Assembly: GCA_022826705.1 (NCBI GenBank)
Contig: JAJDUJ010000010.1
Coordinates: forward strand, 62,001-126,000
DNA length: 64,000 nt
DNA from: Acidimicrobiia bacterium
Lineage (GTDB): Bacteria; Actinomycetota; Acidimicrobiia; Acidimicrobiales; Bin134
Reading direction: 5' to 3'
This document shows positions 49,227 to 58,117 of this stretch, piece by piece. The number at the start of each line of letters is the position of its first letter. Within the stretch, counting starts at the first letter, position 1. Position numbers and translations under genes: made by a program. The notes beneath the pieces are model-generated. The model had not been told where the DNA came from, ran no database searches, and saw only the letters and a list, made by a program, of their open reading frames with translations.

Positions 49227-50160
49227 CGAGGTTGTTCCCGACGCGCTGACCGGCGAGCGCCTCGACCGAGTGGTGGCGCTGGTCTGGGAGTGCAGCCGGG
49301 CCGAGGCCGCCCGGTTGATCGACCAGCAGAAAGTAGAAGTCAACGGCACTCCGGCGGCAAGCCGGTCGCAGCGGCTGATGTCGGGGGACCAGATCCGGCT
49401 TTCCGAGGCACCGGCCATGGGACAGCCGCTACCAGGGCCCGATCCCGAGGTGGAGTTGAACGTGGTCCATGCCGATGAATGGGTAGTCGTGGTGAGCAAA
49501 CCGGCCGATCTGGTGGTGCATCCTGGATCGGGCCACGCGACGGGGACGATGGTGAACGGCTTGCTGGCCCGATTTCCCGAGATCGCCGGCGTGGGAGAAC
49601 CGGAGCGCCCCGGCATTGTCCACCGGCTCGACCGAGGCACTTCAGGGCTGCTGATGGTGGCCCGCACCCAGCACATCTACGAGGCCCTCACCGCCGCACT
49701 GGGCCGGCGGGAGGTGCATCGGGGCTATGTGGCCCTGGTGAGCGGGATGCCGGCCGACGATCGAGGGGTGATCGACGCCCCCGTGGGACGCTCCACTCGC
49801 TATCCCATCAAGATGGCGGTGACCGCCGACGGCCGGCCGGCCCGCACCCACTACCAGGTAACCGCTCGCATGCCCGCCCCCACCGAGCCAACTGAAGAGT
49901 CGGTGCCGTTCGACACTGCACGCCTGGAGCTGCAACTGGAAACCGGGCGCACCCATCAGATCAGGGTTCACCTGGCTGCCATCGGCCACCCGGTTCTGGG
50001 TGACGACCTCTACGGCGGCCCCGATGCCCCCGGCATCAACCGCCCCCTCCTTCATGCCCACACCCTGGGCTTTGCCCATCCCGACACAGGCGAGCAGCTC
50101 CGATTTCAGGTGGATCCCCCTGAGGACTTCTCCCGCCTCTATCGGCTTCTCTGCGGATAG
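49207..50160 (+). CDS. rluD: RluD-family rRNA pseudouridine synthase
   Basis: This protein of about 317 residues makes pseudouridine in 23S rRNA. An S4 RNA-binding domain at the N-terminus (ERLDRVVALVWECSRAEAARLIDQQKVEVNG) is followed by the catalytic domain with the Asp in GIVHRLDRGTSGLLMVARTQ, then GRTHQIRVHLAAIGHPVLGDDLYGG and LHAHTLGFAHP. The ATG 49207 has GGAGAG four bases upstream and overlaps lspA by 20 bases. The gene ends 21 bases from the convergent Rrf2 gene. Confidence 0.94.
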   Translation: MSPMGPDEVVPDALTGERLDRVVALVWECSRAEAARLIDQQKVEVNGTPAASRSQRLMSGDQIRLSEAPAMGQPLPGPDPEVELNVVHADEWVVVVSKPADLVVHPGSGHATGTMVNGLLARFPEIAGVGEPERPGIVHRLDRGTSGLLMVARTQHIYEALTAALGRREVHRGYVALVSGMPADDRGVIDAPVGRSTRYPIKMAVTADGRPARTHYQVTARMPAPTEPTEESVPFDTARLELQLETGRTHQIRVHLAAIGHPVLGDDLYGGPDAPGINRPLLHAHTLGFAHPDTGEQLRFQVDPPEDFSRLYRLLCG

Positions 50161-50181
50161 CCAGATTCGATCAAACCTGAG

Positions 50182-50625
50182 TCAGTCGGACCCCGGCCAG
50201 GGGAGGAGGCCGCGTGCCGCCTTGGCAATGTCGTCCAGGGAGTAGTCGCTCAGCAGGTCGTGCATGATGTCGCCCACGTGGGTCCAGATGGCCAGCAGCA
50301 CGCATTGGCCCTCGTGATCGCAGGCACCGTCACTATGGGGCTGGCCGAAGTCACCCAGCACTATGGGCCCGTCCACCGCGCTCACTATCTCGCTCAACTT
50401 GATCTCGGAGGCCGGTCGGGCCAGGGCGTAGCCACCCCCCGCACCCCGCTTGGAGCGCACCAGGCCGGCACCCTTTAGCGCTTGGAGAATCTGCTCTAGA
50501 TAGGGCTGGGGTAGTCCGGTGCGCTCGGCGATGTCTCGGGCCGAAGTGGGACCGGACTCGTCGGGGTGCAGGGCCAGAGACAGCAGCGCCCTGCTGGCGT
50601 AGTCACCTCGAGTCGACACCCTCAC
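50182..50625 (-). CDS. Rrf2-family transcriptional regulator
   Basis: This 147-residue protein has the Rrf2/IscR winged-helix domain: MRVSTRGDYASRALLSLALH, TSARDIAERTGLPQPYLEQILQALKGAGLVRSKRGAGGGYAL. The C-terminal part has two cysteines spaced C-x5-C (ACDHEGQCVLLAIW) with a His between, while IscR has three. Rrf2 proteins often hold Fe-S clusters and control suf or isc genes, so it is a candidate regulator of the two SUF operons, 30 kb away (inference). Start GTG. Confidence 0.9.
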   Translation of the reverse strand: MRVSTRGDYASRALLSLALHPDESGPTSARDIAERTGLPQPYLEQILQALKGAGLVRSKRGAGGGYALARPASEIKLSEIVSAVDGPIVLGDFGQPHSDGACDHEGQCVLLAIWTHVGDIMHDLLSDYSLDDIAKAARGLLPWPGSD

Positions 50626-50685
50626 GAGCCATCACACTACTTCTCAATCTTCCCCGCATGGTTGAGCCGATAGTTTGAATGCCGA

Positions 50686-51873
50686 ATGGGAAGCCCAAGC
50701 CAGTACAGCCCTCCAGCAGCCAGCGGTGGGATCACCGGCTTTCCGGTGCTGCCCGACTACCGGGAGTCTTGCCTGAGCAATGTGGTGCCGGCCCTGCTCG
50801 GCCCGCCCGATGCCGCCCGGTGGCTGCCCGATCCAATCCGTGAGGCCAAGGCAGTGGTGCTGTTGCTGATCGATGGGATGGGGTGGGAGCAGCTCCAAGA
50901 CCGGGCCGAGCTGACCCCGGTGATGTCGGCCATGGAAGGAGGTCCCATCACCACGGTGGCCCCGACCACCACTACCACGGCCCTGACATCGCTGGTCACC
51001 GGGGCGACGCCAGGCGAGCACGGCCTGATCGGCTACCAGATCTACATCCAGGGGCAGGTGCTCAACGCCCTGCGGTGGACCGCGGGTGCCAAACCGTCTG
51101 ATGCCCGCAAGTCCCTCGTTCCCGAGCAGGTCCAAACCCGGCCCGCCTTCTTCGGGCGCCGGGTGCCGGCAGTGGGCCGCAGCGAATTCCGGGGAACCGG
51201 CTTCACCCGGGCTCATCTCGACGGGGTGGACCACAGGGGGTACAAGCTGACCAGCTCCATCGCCGTAGAGGTGCAGAAGCTGGTGGAGGGGGGTGAGCCG
51301 CTCGTTTACGCCTACTACGACGGGCCCGACCGGATTGCTCACGAGTACGGGTTCGGCCCCTACTTGGACGCCGAGTTCGCAGAAGTCGACCGCCTGGTGG
51401 CCCAGATCCTGGCCGTGCTGCCCCCAGAGGCGGCGCTGCTGGTGGTGTCCGACCATGGACAGGTCATGGTGGGCGACAACAAGGTGGAGCTGGCCCGCGA
51501 CGTTCTCGCCCTCACCGCGGTCACCTCGGGAGAGGCTCGATTCCGCTGGCTCCACGCCCGTCCCGGGCGAGCCGGCGAGCTTCTGGACGCGGCTTCCGAG
51601 CGCTATGGCCGCCATGGCCTGGTGGTAAACCGCCAGCAGGTGCTGGACGAGGGCTGGTTCGGTCCCCATGTGGGGCCGGAGGCCCGGTCTCGGATGGGCG
51701 ACGTGGCCCTGGTGCCCTGCGACCCGGTGGCCTTCGTGGAGCCCAAGCCCGTGCCTCAGAGCCAAACCGGGGGAGGGGGCCGGCCCACGTTTGAGCTGCT
51801 GGGCCGCCATGGCTCGCTGACATCGGCGGAGATGTTGGTTCCCTGTCTGGCCGCGTTCGGCGCCCGCGCCTGA
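50686..51873 (+). CDS. Alkaline-phosphatase-superfamily phosphodiesterase
   Basis: This 395-residue protein belongs to the type I phosphodiesterase/nucleotide pyrophosphatase group. The metal-binding Asp is in VVLLLIDGMGW, the nucleophile Thr in the run VAPTTTTTALTSLVTG, further ligands in YYDGPDRIAHEYG and VVSDHGQVMVGD. No signal peptide is seen, so it is cytosolic. Substrate may be a nucleotide or phosphonate-type diester. It is divergently placed from the Rrf2 gene with a 60-base gap. Confidence 0.88.
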   Translation: MGSPSQYSPPAASGGITGFPVLPDYRESCLSNVVPALLGPPDAARWLPDPIREAKAVVLLLIDGMGWEQLQDRAELTPVMSAMEGGPITTVAPTTTTTALTSLVTGATPGEHGLIGYQIYIQGQVLNALRWTAGAKPSDARKSLVPEQVQTRPAFFGRRVPAVGRSEFRGTGFTRAHLDGVDHRGYKLTSSIAVEVQKLVEGGEPLVYAYYDGPDRIAHEYGFGPYLDAEFAEVDRLVAQILAVLPPEAALLVVSDHGQVMVGDNKVELARDVLALTAVTSGEARFRWLHARPGRAGELLDAASERYGRHGLVVNRQQVLDEGWFGPHVGPEARSRMGDVALVPCDPVAFVEPKPVPQSQTGGGGRPTFELLGRHGSLTSAEMLVPCLAAFGARA

Positions 51874-51906
51874 GGATGTGCCCGAACTCGCCGGTGGGCG
51901 GGTAAA

Positions 51907-51976
51907 TTTCCAGCCATGTCAGACACCGGTCAGTTGGCCAGAGGGTAGGTTTCCAGCCATGTCAGACACCGGTCAG
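51907..51976 (+). repeat. 27-bp direct repeat duplicating the bpa start region
   Basis: The 27 bases at 51907-51933 recur exactly at 51950-51976, 43 bases apart. Both copies hold the start ATGTCAGACACCGG. The downstream ATG (51959) is the bpa start; the upstream ATG (51916) runs for ten codons (MSDTGQLARG) to a TAG at 51946-51948, 10 bases before the real start. Confidence 0.85.
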
Positions 51977-52462
51977 CCGGCATCGGCTGAGCCTGCGGAG
52001 ATCGTCCACGAGACGCCGCCCGTCGACGGCGACCCGGCGGAGCTCGCATCGGCCCGGGAGGCCATCGAGCAGCCGGCCAAGGTCATGAGGGTGGGCACGA
52101 TGATGAAGCAGCTCTTGGACGAGGTGCGCGACGCCTCCCTCGACGAGTCGAGCCGCGACCGGCTGAGAGAGATCTACGAAACCTCGATCGAAGAGCTGGG
52201 CTCCGCGCTGTCGCCCGACCTCAATGAGGAGCTCGACCGCCTGATCCTGCCCTTCCCCGAAGACCACCCTCCCAGCCAAGCCGAGCTCCAGGTGGCGAAG
52301 GCCCAGCTGGTGGGCTGGCTGGAGGGCCTAATCCAGGGCATCCAGGCTGCTTTGTTCGCCCAACAGGTGTCGGCGCAGCAGCAGCTGGCCAACATCCGCG
52401 CCGAACTTCCCCCCGGCGCCGCCCGCCTCCCGCACGACAAAGCACCGGGAACGTATCTCTAG
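51959..52462 (+). CDS. bpa: Bacterial proteasome activator Bpa/PafE
   Basis: Bpa (PafE) forms rings that open the actinobacterial 20S proteasome without ATP. The 167-residue protein matches the mycobacterial family strongly: EQPAKVMRVGTMMKQLLDEV, DESSRDRLREIYETSIEELG, LSPDLNEELDRLILPF, QLVGWLEGLIQGIQAALFAQQ, and the C-terminal GTYL that docks into the proteasome pocket. The four-helix body is complete. This implies a proteasome elsewhere in the genome. Its translation start lies in a duplicated 27-bp sequence. Confidence 0.94.
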   Translation: MSDTGQPASAEPAEIVHETPPVDGDPAELASAREAIEQPAKVMRVGTMMKQLLDEVRDASLDESSRDRLREIYETSIEELGSALSPDLNEELDRLILPFPEDHPPSQAELQVAKAQLVGWLEGLIQGIQAALFAQQVSAQQQLANIRAELPPGAARLPHDKAPGTYL

Positions 52463-52535
52463 CGGTCCAATAACCATGGAAAACGCGGGAATTCTCGGGA
52501 GACGAGCATGGGCCCTCCCGTCTTGGTATGGTCAG

Positions 52536-52583
52536 AAACTACAACTCTGTAGTTTTCCACAACCTAGCCACAGATTGTCCACA
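52536..52583 (+). promoter_or_regulatory. Palindrome and DnaA-box-like sites upstream of dnaE
   Basis: AAACTACA (52536-52543) and TGTAGTTT (52548-52555) are perfect inverted repeats around ACTC. Downstream lie TTTTCCACA (52553-52561) and TTGTCCACA (52575-52583), which resemble DnaA boxes, the second being close to the consensus TTGTCCACA of actinobacteria. The Shine-Dalgarno AGGAG of dnaE begins 2 bases later. A transcription control region for dnaE is likely; the binding factors are unproven. Confidence 0.55.
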
Positions 52584-52591
52584 GGAGTGCT

Positions 52592-55500
52592 GTGTCCAGT
52601 TCATTCACCCACCTCCACGTCCATACCGAGTACTCCATCCTCGACGGTGCCTCCCGGGTGAGCGAGCTCGTCCAGGCCGCCGCCGCCGACGGGCAGCCGG
52701 CGCTGGGGATGACCGACCACGGCAACATGTACGGGGTTGTCGACTTCTACAAAACGTGCCACTCCGAGGGAGTCAAGCCGGTGATCGGCACCGAGGCCTA
52801 CATGGCCCACGAGAACAGAAGTGAGCGGCCCACTCGGCGGGGCAAGGTCGACGACAGCGGGGGCAGCACCGAGGGGGGACACAAGCTCTATTACCACCTC
52901 ACGCTGTTGGCTGAGAACAACACCGGCTACAAGAACCTCATCCAGCTTTCCAGCCGGGCCTTCCTCGAGGGCTACTACTACAAGCCCCGGCTCGACTGGG
53001 AGCTGCTGGCCGAACACAGCGAGGGGCTGATCTGCTCCACCGGCTGTCTGGGCGGCCACGTTCTCCAGGCCCTGCTGCGCGACGACTACGACGACGCGGT
53101 GGCCAAGGCGGCCCGGCTCCAGGACATCTTCGGCAAGGAGAACCTGTTCGTGGAGATCCAAGACCACGGCATCGATGCGCAGATTCGCACCAACCCCGAA
53201 CTGATCAAGCTGGCCCGCCAGATCAACGCCCCCCTGTTGGCCACCAACGACAGCCACTACACCCATCGACACGACGCCGAGGCCCACGATGCCCTGCTGT
53301 GCGTGCAAACCGGCTCGCTGGTGGGCGACACCGACCGCATGAAGTTCGACGGCAGCGAGCACTACCTCAAGACGGCGGCGGAGATGCGCCACGTGTTCTC
53401 CGACCTGATCCCGGCCTGCGACAACACGCTGTTGATTGCGGAGCGGGCCAATGTGGAGATCGAGTTCGGCAAGCCGCAGCTCCCCGACTTCCCCATACCC
53501 GATGAATACGAGAACGCCGACGAATACCTACAAGCCCTGACCCTGAAGGGGGCCGAAGCCCGGTGGGGGAGTCCCCTGACTGATGTGGTGGCGGATCGGC
53601 TGGCCTATGAGCTCAAGGTCATCTCCGACATGGGCTTCTCCTCCTACTTCCTGATCACCTGGGACCTGATCCGCTACGCCCGGGAGCGGGGCATCCGAGT
53701 GGGGCCGGGCCGGGGCAGCGCGGCCGGGTGCGCCGTGGCCTACTCCCTCCAGATCACCGATCTCGACCCGATTCGCTACGACCTGCTGTTTGAGCGCTTC
53801 CTCAATCCCTCCCGGGTATCCATGCCCGACATCGACATGGACTTCGACTCCCGCTACCGCGACGAGATCATCCGCTACGTGTCCCACAAGTACGGCGAAG
53901 ACCATGTGGCCCAGATCATCACCTTCTCCACCATCAAGGCCCGGGCCGCGGTGCGCGACAGCGCCCGGGTGCTGAACTACCCCTACGCCCTGGGCGACAA
54001 GCTGGCCAAGGCCATGCCCCCGCTGGTGCTGGGCCGCGACACCCCGCTGTGGGCCTGCCTGGAGAAGACCGACGAATTCGCCGACGGCTACACCGCGGCC
54101 GCCGAGCTGCGGGAGATGTGCGAGAGCGACGAGGACGCCCGCAAGGTGGTGGATGTGGCCCGGGGCTTGGAGGGCCTGCGCCGCCAAGACAGCATTCACG
54201 CCGCCGCCGTGGTGATCACCAAGGATCCGCTCACCGAGCACCTCCCCATTCAGCGCAAGGCCTCGTCGGGGCAGTCCTACGAGGAGGCCCCCATCGTCAC
54301 CCAGTACGAGATGCACGCGGTGGAGGACCTCGGGCTGCTCAAAATGGACTTCTTGGGCCTGCGGAACCTCGACGTGATCGAGGACACCGTCGGCCTCATC
54401 AAGCAGTCCCACGGCGTGGACATCGACATCGACAATGTGCCGCTGGACGATTCCGCCACTTACGAGATGCTGGGTCGGGGGGAGACCATCGGGATATTCC
54501 AGCTGGAGAGCGGCCCGATGCGCTCGTTGATCCGGTCGCTCAAGCCCACCTGCTTCGACGACGTGGCCGCCCTGGTGGCCCTCTACCGGCCCGGCCCGAT
54601 GGCGGCCAACATGCACAACGACTACGCCGACCGCAAGAACGACCGCAAACCGGTGCAGGTGTTCCATGAGGACGCCGCCGACATCCTGTCCGACACCTAC
54701 GGGTTGATGATCTATCAGGAGAGCGTGATGCGGGTGGCCCAGAAGTTTGCGGGCTACACCCTGGCCGAGGCCGACAACCTCCGCAAGGCCTGCGGCAAGA
54801 AAGACCGGGAGATGATGGCCAAGGAGCGGGACTCCTTCGTAGCCGGCTGCGAGAAGAGCGGTTACGGCGAGGAGCTGGGCACCGAGCTGTTCGACATCAT
54901 CGAGCAGTTTGCCGACTACGCCTTCAACAAGAGCCACTCCTACGGCTACGGGCTCATCTCCTATCAGTGCTCCTTCCTCAAGGCCAACTATCCGGTGGAG
55001 TACATGGCCGCGCTGTTGACCAGCGTGAAAAGCAAGCTGGAGAAGGCGGCGGTGTATCTGGCTGAGTGCCGCCAGCGGGGGATCGAGGTAACGCTGCCCG
55101 ATGTGAACCGCTCCCAGTCCGACTTTGCGGCCATCGGCTCCGACCGCGGCGAGCAGTCCATCTCCTTCGGGCTCTCCGCAATCCGCAACGTGGGAGCGGG
55201 CGCGGCGCAGATGATCTTGGATGAGCGGGAGAAGAACGGGCCGTACAGCGACTTCCACGACTTCTGCCAGCGGGTTGATCCGCTGGTGCTGAACAAGGGG
55301 ACCGTGGAGGCGCTCATCAAAGGGGGCACCTTCGACTCCCTAGGACATCCCCGCCAGGGGCTGTTGAACGTGTTCGAGCCCATCGTGCGGCGCGGTGTCC
55401 AGCAGCAGCGAGAGCGCGAGCAGGGAGTGATGAGCCTGTTCGACGAGGGCGGTGCCGATGCCTTCCAAGACGACATAGAGATTCCCGATACCGAGTTCGA

Positions 55501-56128
55501 CAAGTCTCGGAGGCTGGCCGCCGAACGGGAGATGCTCGGGCTGTACGTGTCCGACCACCCCATCATGGGCATGGAAGGGGTGCTGGCCCGCAAGACCACC
55601 CATCGGATCGACCACCTGGCCGAAGCGGAGGAGGGCGCCTCGGTGAAAGTGGGCGGGGTGGTGAGCAACTTCCGCAAGAGGTGGACCAGGAAGGGCGACC
55701 AGATGGCGTCATTCGACCTTGAGGACATGTACGGAACCATGGAGGTGACGCTGTTCCCCCGGGCGATGGAAGAGCACGGTCACAAGATCGAGGACGATCT
55801 GGTGGTTGTTCTGGAGGGGCGACTGGATCACCGCGACGAGGAGCCCAACTTGATCTGCTACGGGGTGGAGCCGGTGCGGGCCGACTGGGCCAACGGCCTC
55901 GGCCCCCTTAAGGTGAACATCAACACCCAAAAGCTGACCATCGACCGGATCGATACCCTCAAGTCGATTTTCGCCAGCCATCCGGGGAAGTCAGAAGTGG
56001 TCTTGATGCTCGGTGACGACAAGGGAATCAAGCTCTCATCGGACTACGGAGTGGACACGGGAAGTGGGTTGATCGGCCTGTTGCGGGAGGAGCTGGGCAG
56101 CAACGCCATAGCCGTGCAGCCCGACTAG
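52592..56128 (+). CDS. dnaE: DNA polymerase III alpha subunit DnaE
   Basis: DnaE is the replicative polymerase subunit. The 1178-residue protein has an N-terminal PHP domain (FTHLHVHTEYSILDGAS, MTDHGNMYGVVDFY), the catalytic Asp motif SMPDIDMDFD, GPGRGSAAGCAVAY, YQESVMRVAQ, FNKSHSYGYGLISYQ, and a C-terminal OB domain (VKVGGVVSNFRKRWTRKGDQMASFDLEDMYG). Its length is usual for bacterial DnaE1. The GTG start at 52592 has AGGAG five bases upstream. Confidence 0.97.
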   Translation: MSSSFTHLHVHTEYSILDGASRVSELVQAAAADGQPALGMTDHGNMYGVVDFYKTCHSEGVKPVIGTEAYMAHENRSERPTRRGKVDDSGGSTEGGHKLYYHLTLLAENNTGYKNLIQLSSRAFLEGYYYKPRLDWELLAEHSEGLICSTGCLGGHVLQALLRDDYDDAVAKAARLQDIFGKENLFVEIQDHGIDAQIRTNPELIKLARQINAPLLATNDSHYTHRHDAEAHDALLCVQTGSLVGDTDRMKFDGSEHYLKTAAEMRHVFSDLIPACDNTLLIAERANVEIEFGKPQLPDFPIPDEYENADEYLQALTLKGAEARWGSPLTDVVADRLAYELKVISDMGFSSYFLITWDLIRYARERGIRVGPGRGSAAGCAVAYSLQITDLDPIRYDLLFERFLNPSRVSMPDIDMDFDSRYRDEIIRYVSHKYGEDHVAQIITFSTIKARAAVRDSARVLNYPYALGDKLAKAMPPLVLGRDTPLWACLEKTDEFADGYTAAAELREMCESDEDARKVVDVARGLEGLRRQDSIHAAAVVITKDPLTEHLPIQRKASSGQSYEEAPIVTQYEMHAVEDLGLLKMDFLGLRNLDVIEDTVGLIKQSHGVDIDIDNVPLDDSATYEMLGRGETIGIFQLESGPMRSLIRSLKPTCFDDVAALVALYRPGPMAANMHNDYADRKNDRKPVQVFHEDAADILSDTYGLMIYQESVMRVAQKFAGYTLAEADNLRKACGKKDREMMAKERDSFVAGCEKSGYGEELGTELFDIIEQFADYAFNKSHSYGYGLISYQCSFLKANYPVEYMAALLTSVKSKLEKAAVYLAECRQRGIEVTLPDVNRSQSDFAAIGSDRGEQSISFGLSAIRNVGAGAAQMILDEREKNGPYSDFHDFCQRVDPLVLNKGTVEALIKGGTFDSLGHPRQGLLNVFEPIVRRGVQQQREREQGVMSLFDEGGADAFQDDIEIPDTEFDKSRRLAAEREMLGLYVSDHPIMGMEGVLARKTTHRIDHLAEAEEGASVKVGGVVSNFRKRWTRKGDQMASFDLEDMYGTMEVTLFPRAMEEHGHKIEDDLVVVLEGRLDHRDEEPNLICYGVEPVRADWANGLGPLKVNINTQKLTIDRIDTLKSIFASHPGKSEVVLMLGDDKGIKLSSDYGVDTGSGLIGLLREELGSNAIAVQPD

Positions 56129-56160
56129 CTGGCGTTTTGCCGAAAGCGGTCAATCATCGA

Positions 56161-56184
56161 AAACCCTTGCAATCCTGCGGGTTT
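56161..56184 (+). other. Hairpin downstream of dnaE
   Basis: AAACCC (56161-56166) and GGGTTT (56179-56184) can pair with a 12-base loop 33 bases after the dnaE stop. No T-run follows, so intrinsic termination is doubtful. The rest of the gap to 56273 shows only the AAGGAGGG of the next gene. Confidence 0.35.
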
Positions 56185-56273
56185 GCGCGCCTACCGGAGC
56201 GATTGATGGACTATAGGGGTGCCCACGGGCGGAAATCTGTGGGGGACCAGCCAGCAAGGAGGGCGAGCAGCGC

Positions 56274-56942
56274 ATGGCAATCGACGTCGAAACCAAGGAC
56301 TGCACAGCGGTCACCGACGCTGAGCTGGCCGAAATGGCCGACATGTGTGCTGACGGCCCCAACCCCTTTTCGGTAGGGCTGCTCTCCAAGCAGACCGAGG
56401 AGTGGGTGTTGATCTCCACCGCCCGGGAGAACGGCAAGCTCCGGGGATTCGCCTTCTCCACCCTGGAGCGCATCGGCGGGACGCCGAGCGTGTTGGTGGG
56501 CCTGGCCTCAGTGGCCCGCACCTCCAAGCGCAGCACTGTTCTCCGCCAACTGGTCGACGCGCAGCTCCACCGGGCGCTGATGGCGTTCCCCGACGAAGAC
56601 GTGCTCTTGGGGACCCAGTTCGACAACCCCGGCGGGTTTGACGCGTTCAAGCCTCTGGTGGACATCGTTCCCCGGCCGGGCCACAAGGCCTCCGGTGAAG
56701 AGCGGGCCTGGGGACGCCGCCTGGCCAAGCGGTTCAGCATCAGCGCCAGCCGGTACCTCGACCGGGACTTCCGAGTAGTGGGCGACGACAGCCAGGCCTG
56801 CCTGCTCGACTACGAGACCGCCAAGCCCGAGGGCATCGAACCCGACGTGGCTGCCCTGTTCGACAAGGTGGACCGCGCCGGCGGCGACACCATGATCGCC
56901 TTCGGCTGGATCATGGCCGAAGACCTGCTCAAGTACACCTGA
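56274..56942 (+). CDS. Hypothetical protein, possibly GNAT-like
   Basis: This 222-residue protein is not recognised. The text ELAEMADMCADGPNPFSVGLL, KLRGFAFSTLERIGGTPSVLVGLASVARTSKRSTVLRQLV and LLGTQFDNPGGFDAFKPL is reminiscent of an acetyltransferase-like fold, in which a helix follows the R...R segment. It starts with ATG after AAGGAGGG, so translation is well supported. It opens the plus-strand set that ends at 61957, although the link may be only by adjacency. Confidence 0.7.
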   Translation: MAIDVETKDCTAVTDAELAEMADMCADGPNPFSVGLLSKQTEEWVLISTARENGKLRGFAFSTLERIGGTPSVLVGLASVARTSKRSTVLRQLVDAQLHRALMAFPDEDVLLGTQFDNPGGFDAFKPLVDIVPRPGHKASGEERAWGRRLAKRFSISASRYLDRDFRVVGDDSQACLLDYETAKPEGIEPDVAALFDKVDRAGGDTMIAFGWIMAEDLLKYT

Positions 56943-56973
56943 GCAACCGGGCGCCGGTCCGGCGGCCCTGGTC

Positions 56974-57564
56974 ATGAGCGACCCATCGCCCCTTCGGCGG
57001 CCGATGTGCCGCAACTTTCTCCCCGATCCGCTGCCCGACGGCCTGCTGCCCGAGCTGCTCGACCAGGCTCGCCGATCCCCGTCAGCGGGCAACACCCAGG
57101 CCGTGGAGTTCTGCGTGGTCACCGAGCCCGAGCGTTACTGGCAGCTCACCCTCACCCCGGAGCGCCGAGCCGAGTTCCCCTGGCCCGGCCTGCTGATTGC
57201 CCCCGTTCTGGTGGTGGTGCTCACCGACCCCGAGCGCTACGCCCAGCGCTATTCCGAGCCCGACAAGGCCCCCACCGGCCTCGGCGCCAGCCCCGAGGCC
57301 TGGCCTGTTCCCTACTGGTGGGTAGACGCCGGCATGGCGGTACACCATCTGCTTGTGTCCGCTACGGCCGCGGGCCTGGGCTCCTGTTTCTTCGGTGTAT
57401 TCGAACACGAAGCCGCCGTAATCGAGGGCCTCAAGATCCCCGAGGATCGCCGTATCGTCGGAACGGTGGCCCTGGGCTACCCGGATGAAGATCGACCGAG
57501 CTCCTCCGCCTCCCGCCCCCGTAGGCCATTGGACGAGGTTGTCTACTACGGTGGCCCGCCATGA
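56974..57564 (+). CDS. Nitroreductase-family flavoprotein
   Basis: This 196-residue protein fits the nitroreductase family of FMN enzymes. The N-terminus has RRPMCRNFLPDPLPDGLLPELLDQARRSPSAGNTQ, in which SPSAGNTQ binds the phosphate. WWVDAGMAVHHLLVSATAAGLGSCFFG and the C-terminal IVGTVALGYPDE are typical. Substrate unknown. The stop overlaps the next start (ATGA). Confidence 0.88.
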   Translation: MSDPSPLRRPMCRNFLPDPLPDGLLPELLDQARRSPSAGNTQAVEFCVVTEPERYWQLTLTPERRAEFPWPGLLIAPVLVVVLTDPERYAQRYSEPDKAPTGLGASPEAWPVPYWWVDAGMAVHHLLVSATAAGLGSCFFGVFEHEAAVIEGLKIPEDRRIVGTVALGYPDEDRPSSSASRPRRPLDEVVYYGGPP

Positions 57565-58049
57565 ACATGCCTGATCCTGTCGACCGCCTGGCCATCGAGG
57601 ACACCATCGTCCGCTACACCATTGCCATTGACGAGAAGGACTGGGACCTGCTCGACACGGTCTTCACCCCCGACGCCCACCTGGACTACTCCTCGTCGGC
57701 CCCCGGAGTGGACGACGCCAACGGCGACTATCCCACCGTCAAGGGCTGGCTCCAGATGGCCCTTTCCATATTCCCCATGACCCAGCACATGGTGGGCAAG
57801 ACCTACATTCGGAGCTGGGACGGCGACACCGCCCAATGCACGACGCTCTTCCACAACCCCATGGGCATGCCGGTAGACGGCGACGGCAAGTTCGACCCCA
57901 ACGGATCGGGGCTGCACCTGTTCTACGTGGGCGGCTGGTATCACGACACCGTCTCCCGGACCCCCGACGGATTCCGCATCGTCAAGAAGGTGGAAATCGG
58001 TGGGTACATGGACGGCGGGTTCCCCGAGGGATTCGACATCCCCGGATAG
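57561..58049 (+). CDS. SnoaL-like (NTF2-fold) protein
   Basis: This 162-residue protein has the SnoaL_4/NTF2-like fold: DRLAIEDTIVRYTIAIDEKDWDLLDTVFTPDAHLDYSSS at the start, HMVGKTYIRSWDGDTAQCTTLF in the middle, and GLHLFYVGGWYHDTVSRTPDGFRIVKK near the end. The family includes ketosteroid isomerase-like enzymes and aromatic dioxygenase beta subunits. It is coupled to the nitroreductase by a 4-base overlap. The true substrate is unknown. Confidence 0.85.
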   Translation: MNMPDPVDRLAIEDTIVRYTIAIDEKDWDLLDTVFTPDAHLDYSSSAPGVDDANGDYPTVKGWLQMALSIFPMTQHMVGKTYIRSWDGDTAQCTTLFHNPMGMPVDGDGKFDPNGSGLHLFYVGGWYHDTVSRTPDGFRIVKKVEIGGYMDGGFPEGFDIPG

Positions 58050-58117
58050 CCGACAATCGGCCCACGCGCCCGGCGCAGTTGGGCCGGTACAACAGCCGCT
58101 GAGGTAGTCTGCCCAGC

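Noticed and set aside
53528-55258. A 576-codon open frame on the minus strand inside dnaE
   Set aside because: It is a mirror frame caused by high GC codon bias; it lacks family motifs and dnaE is complete on the other strand.
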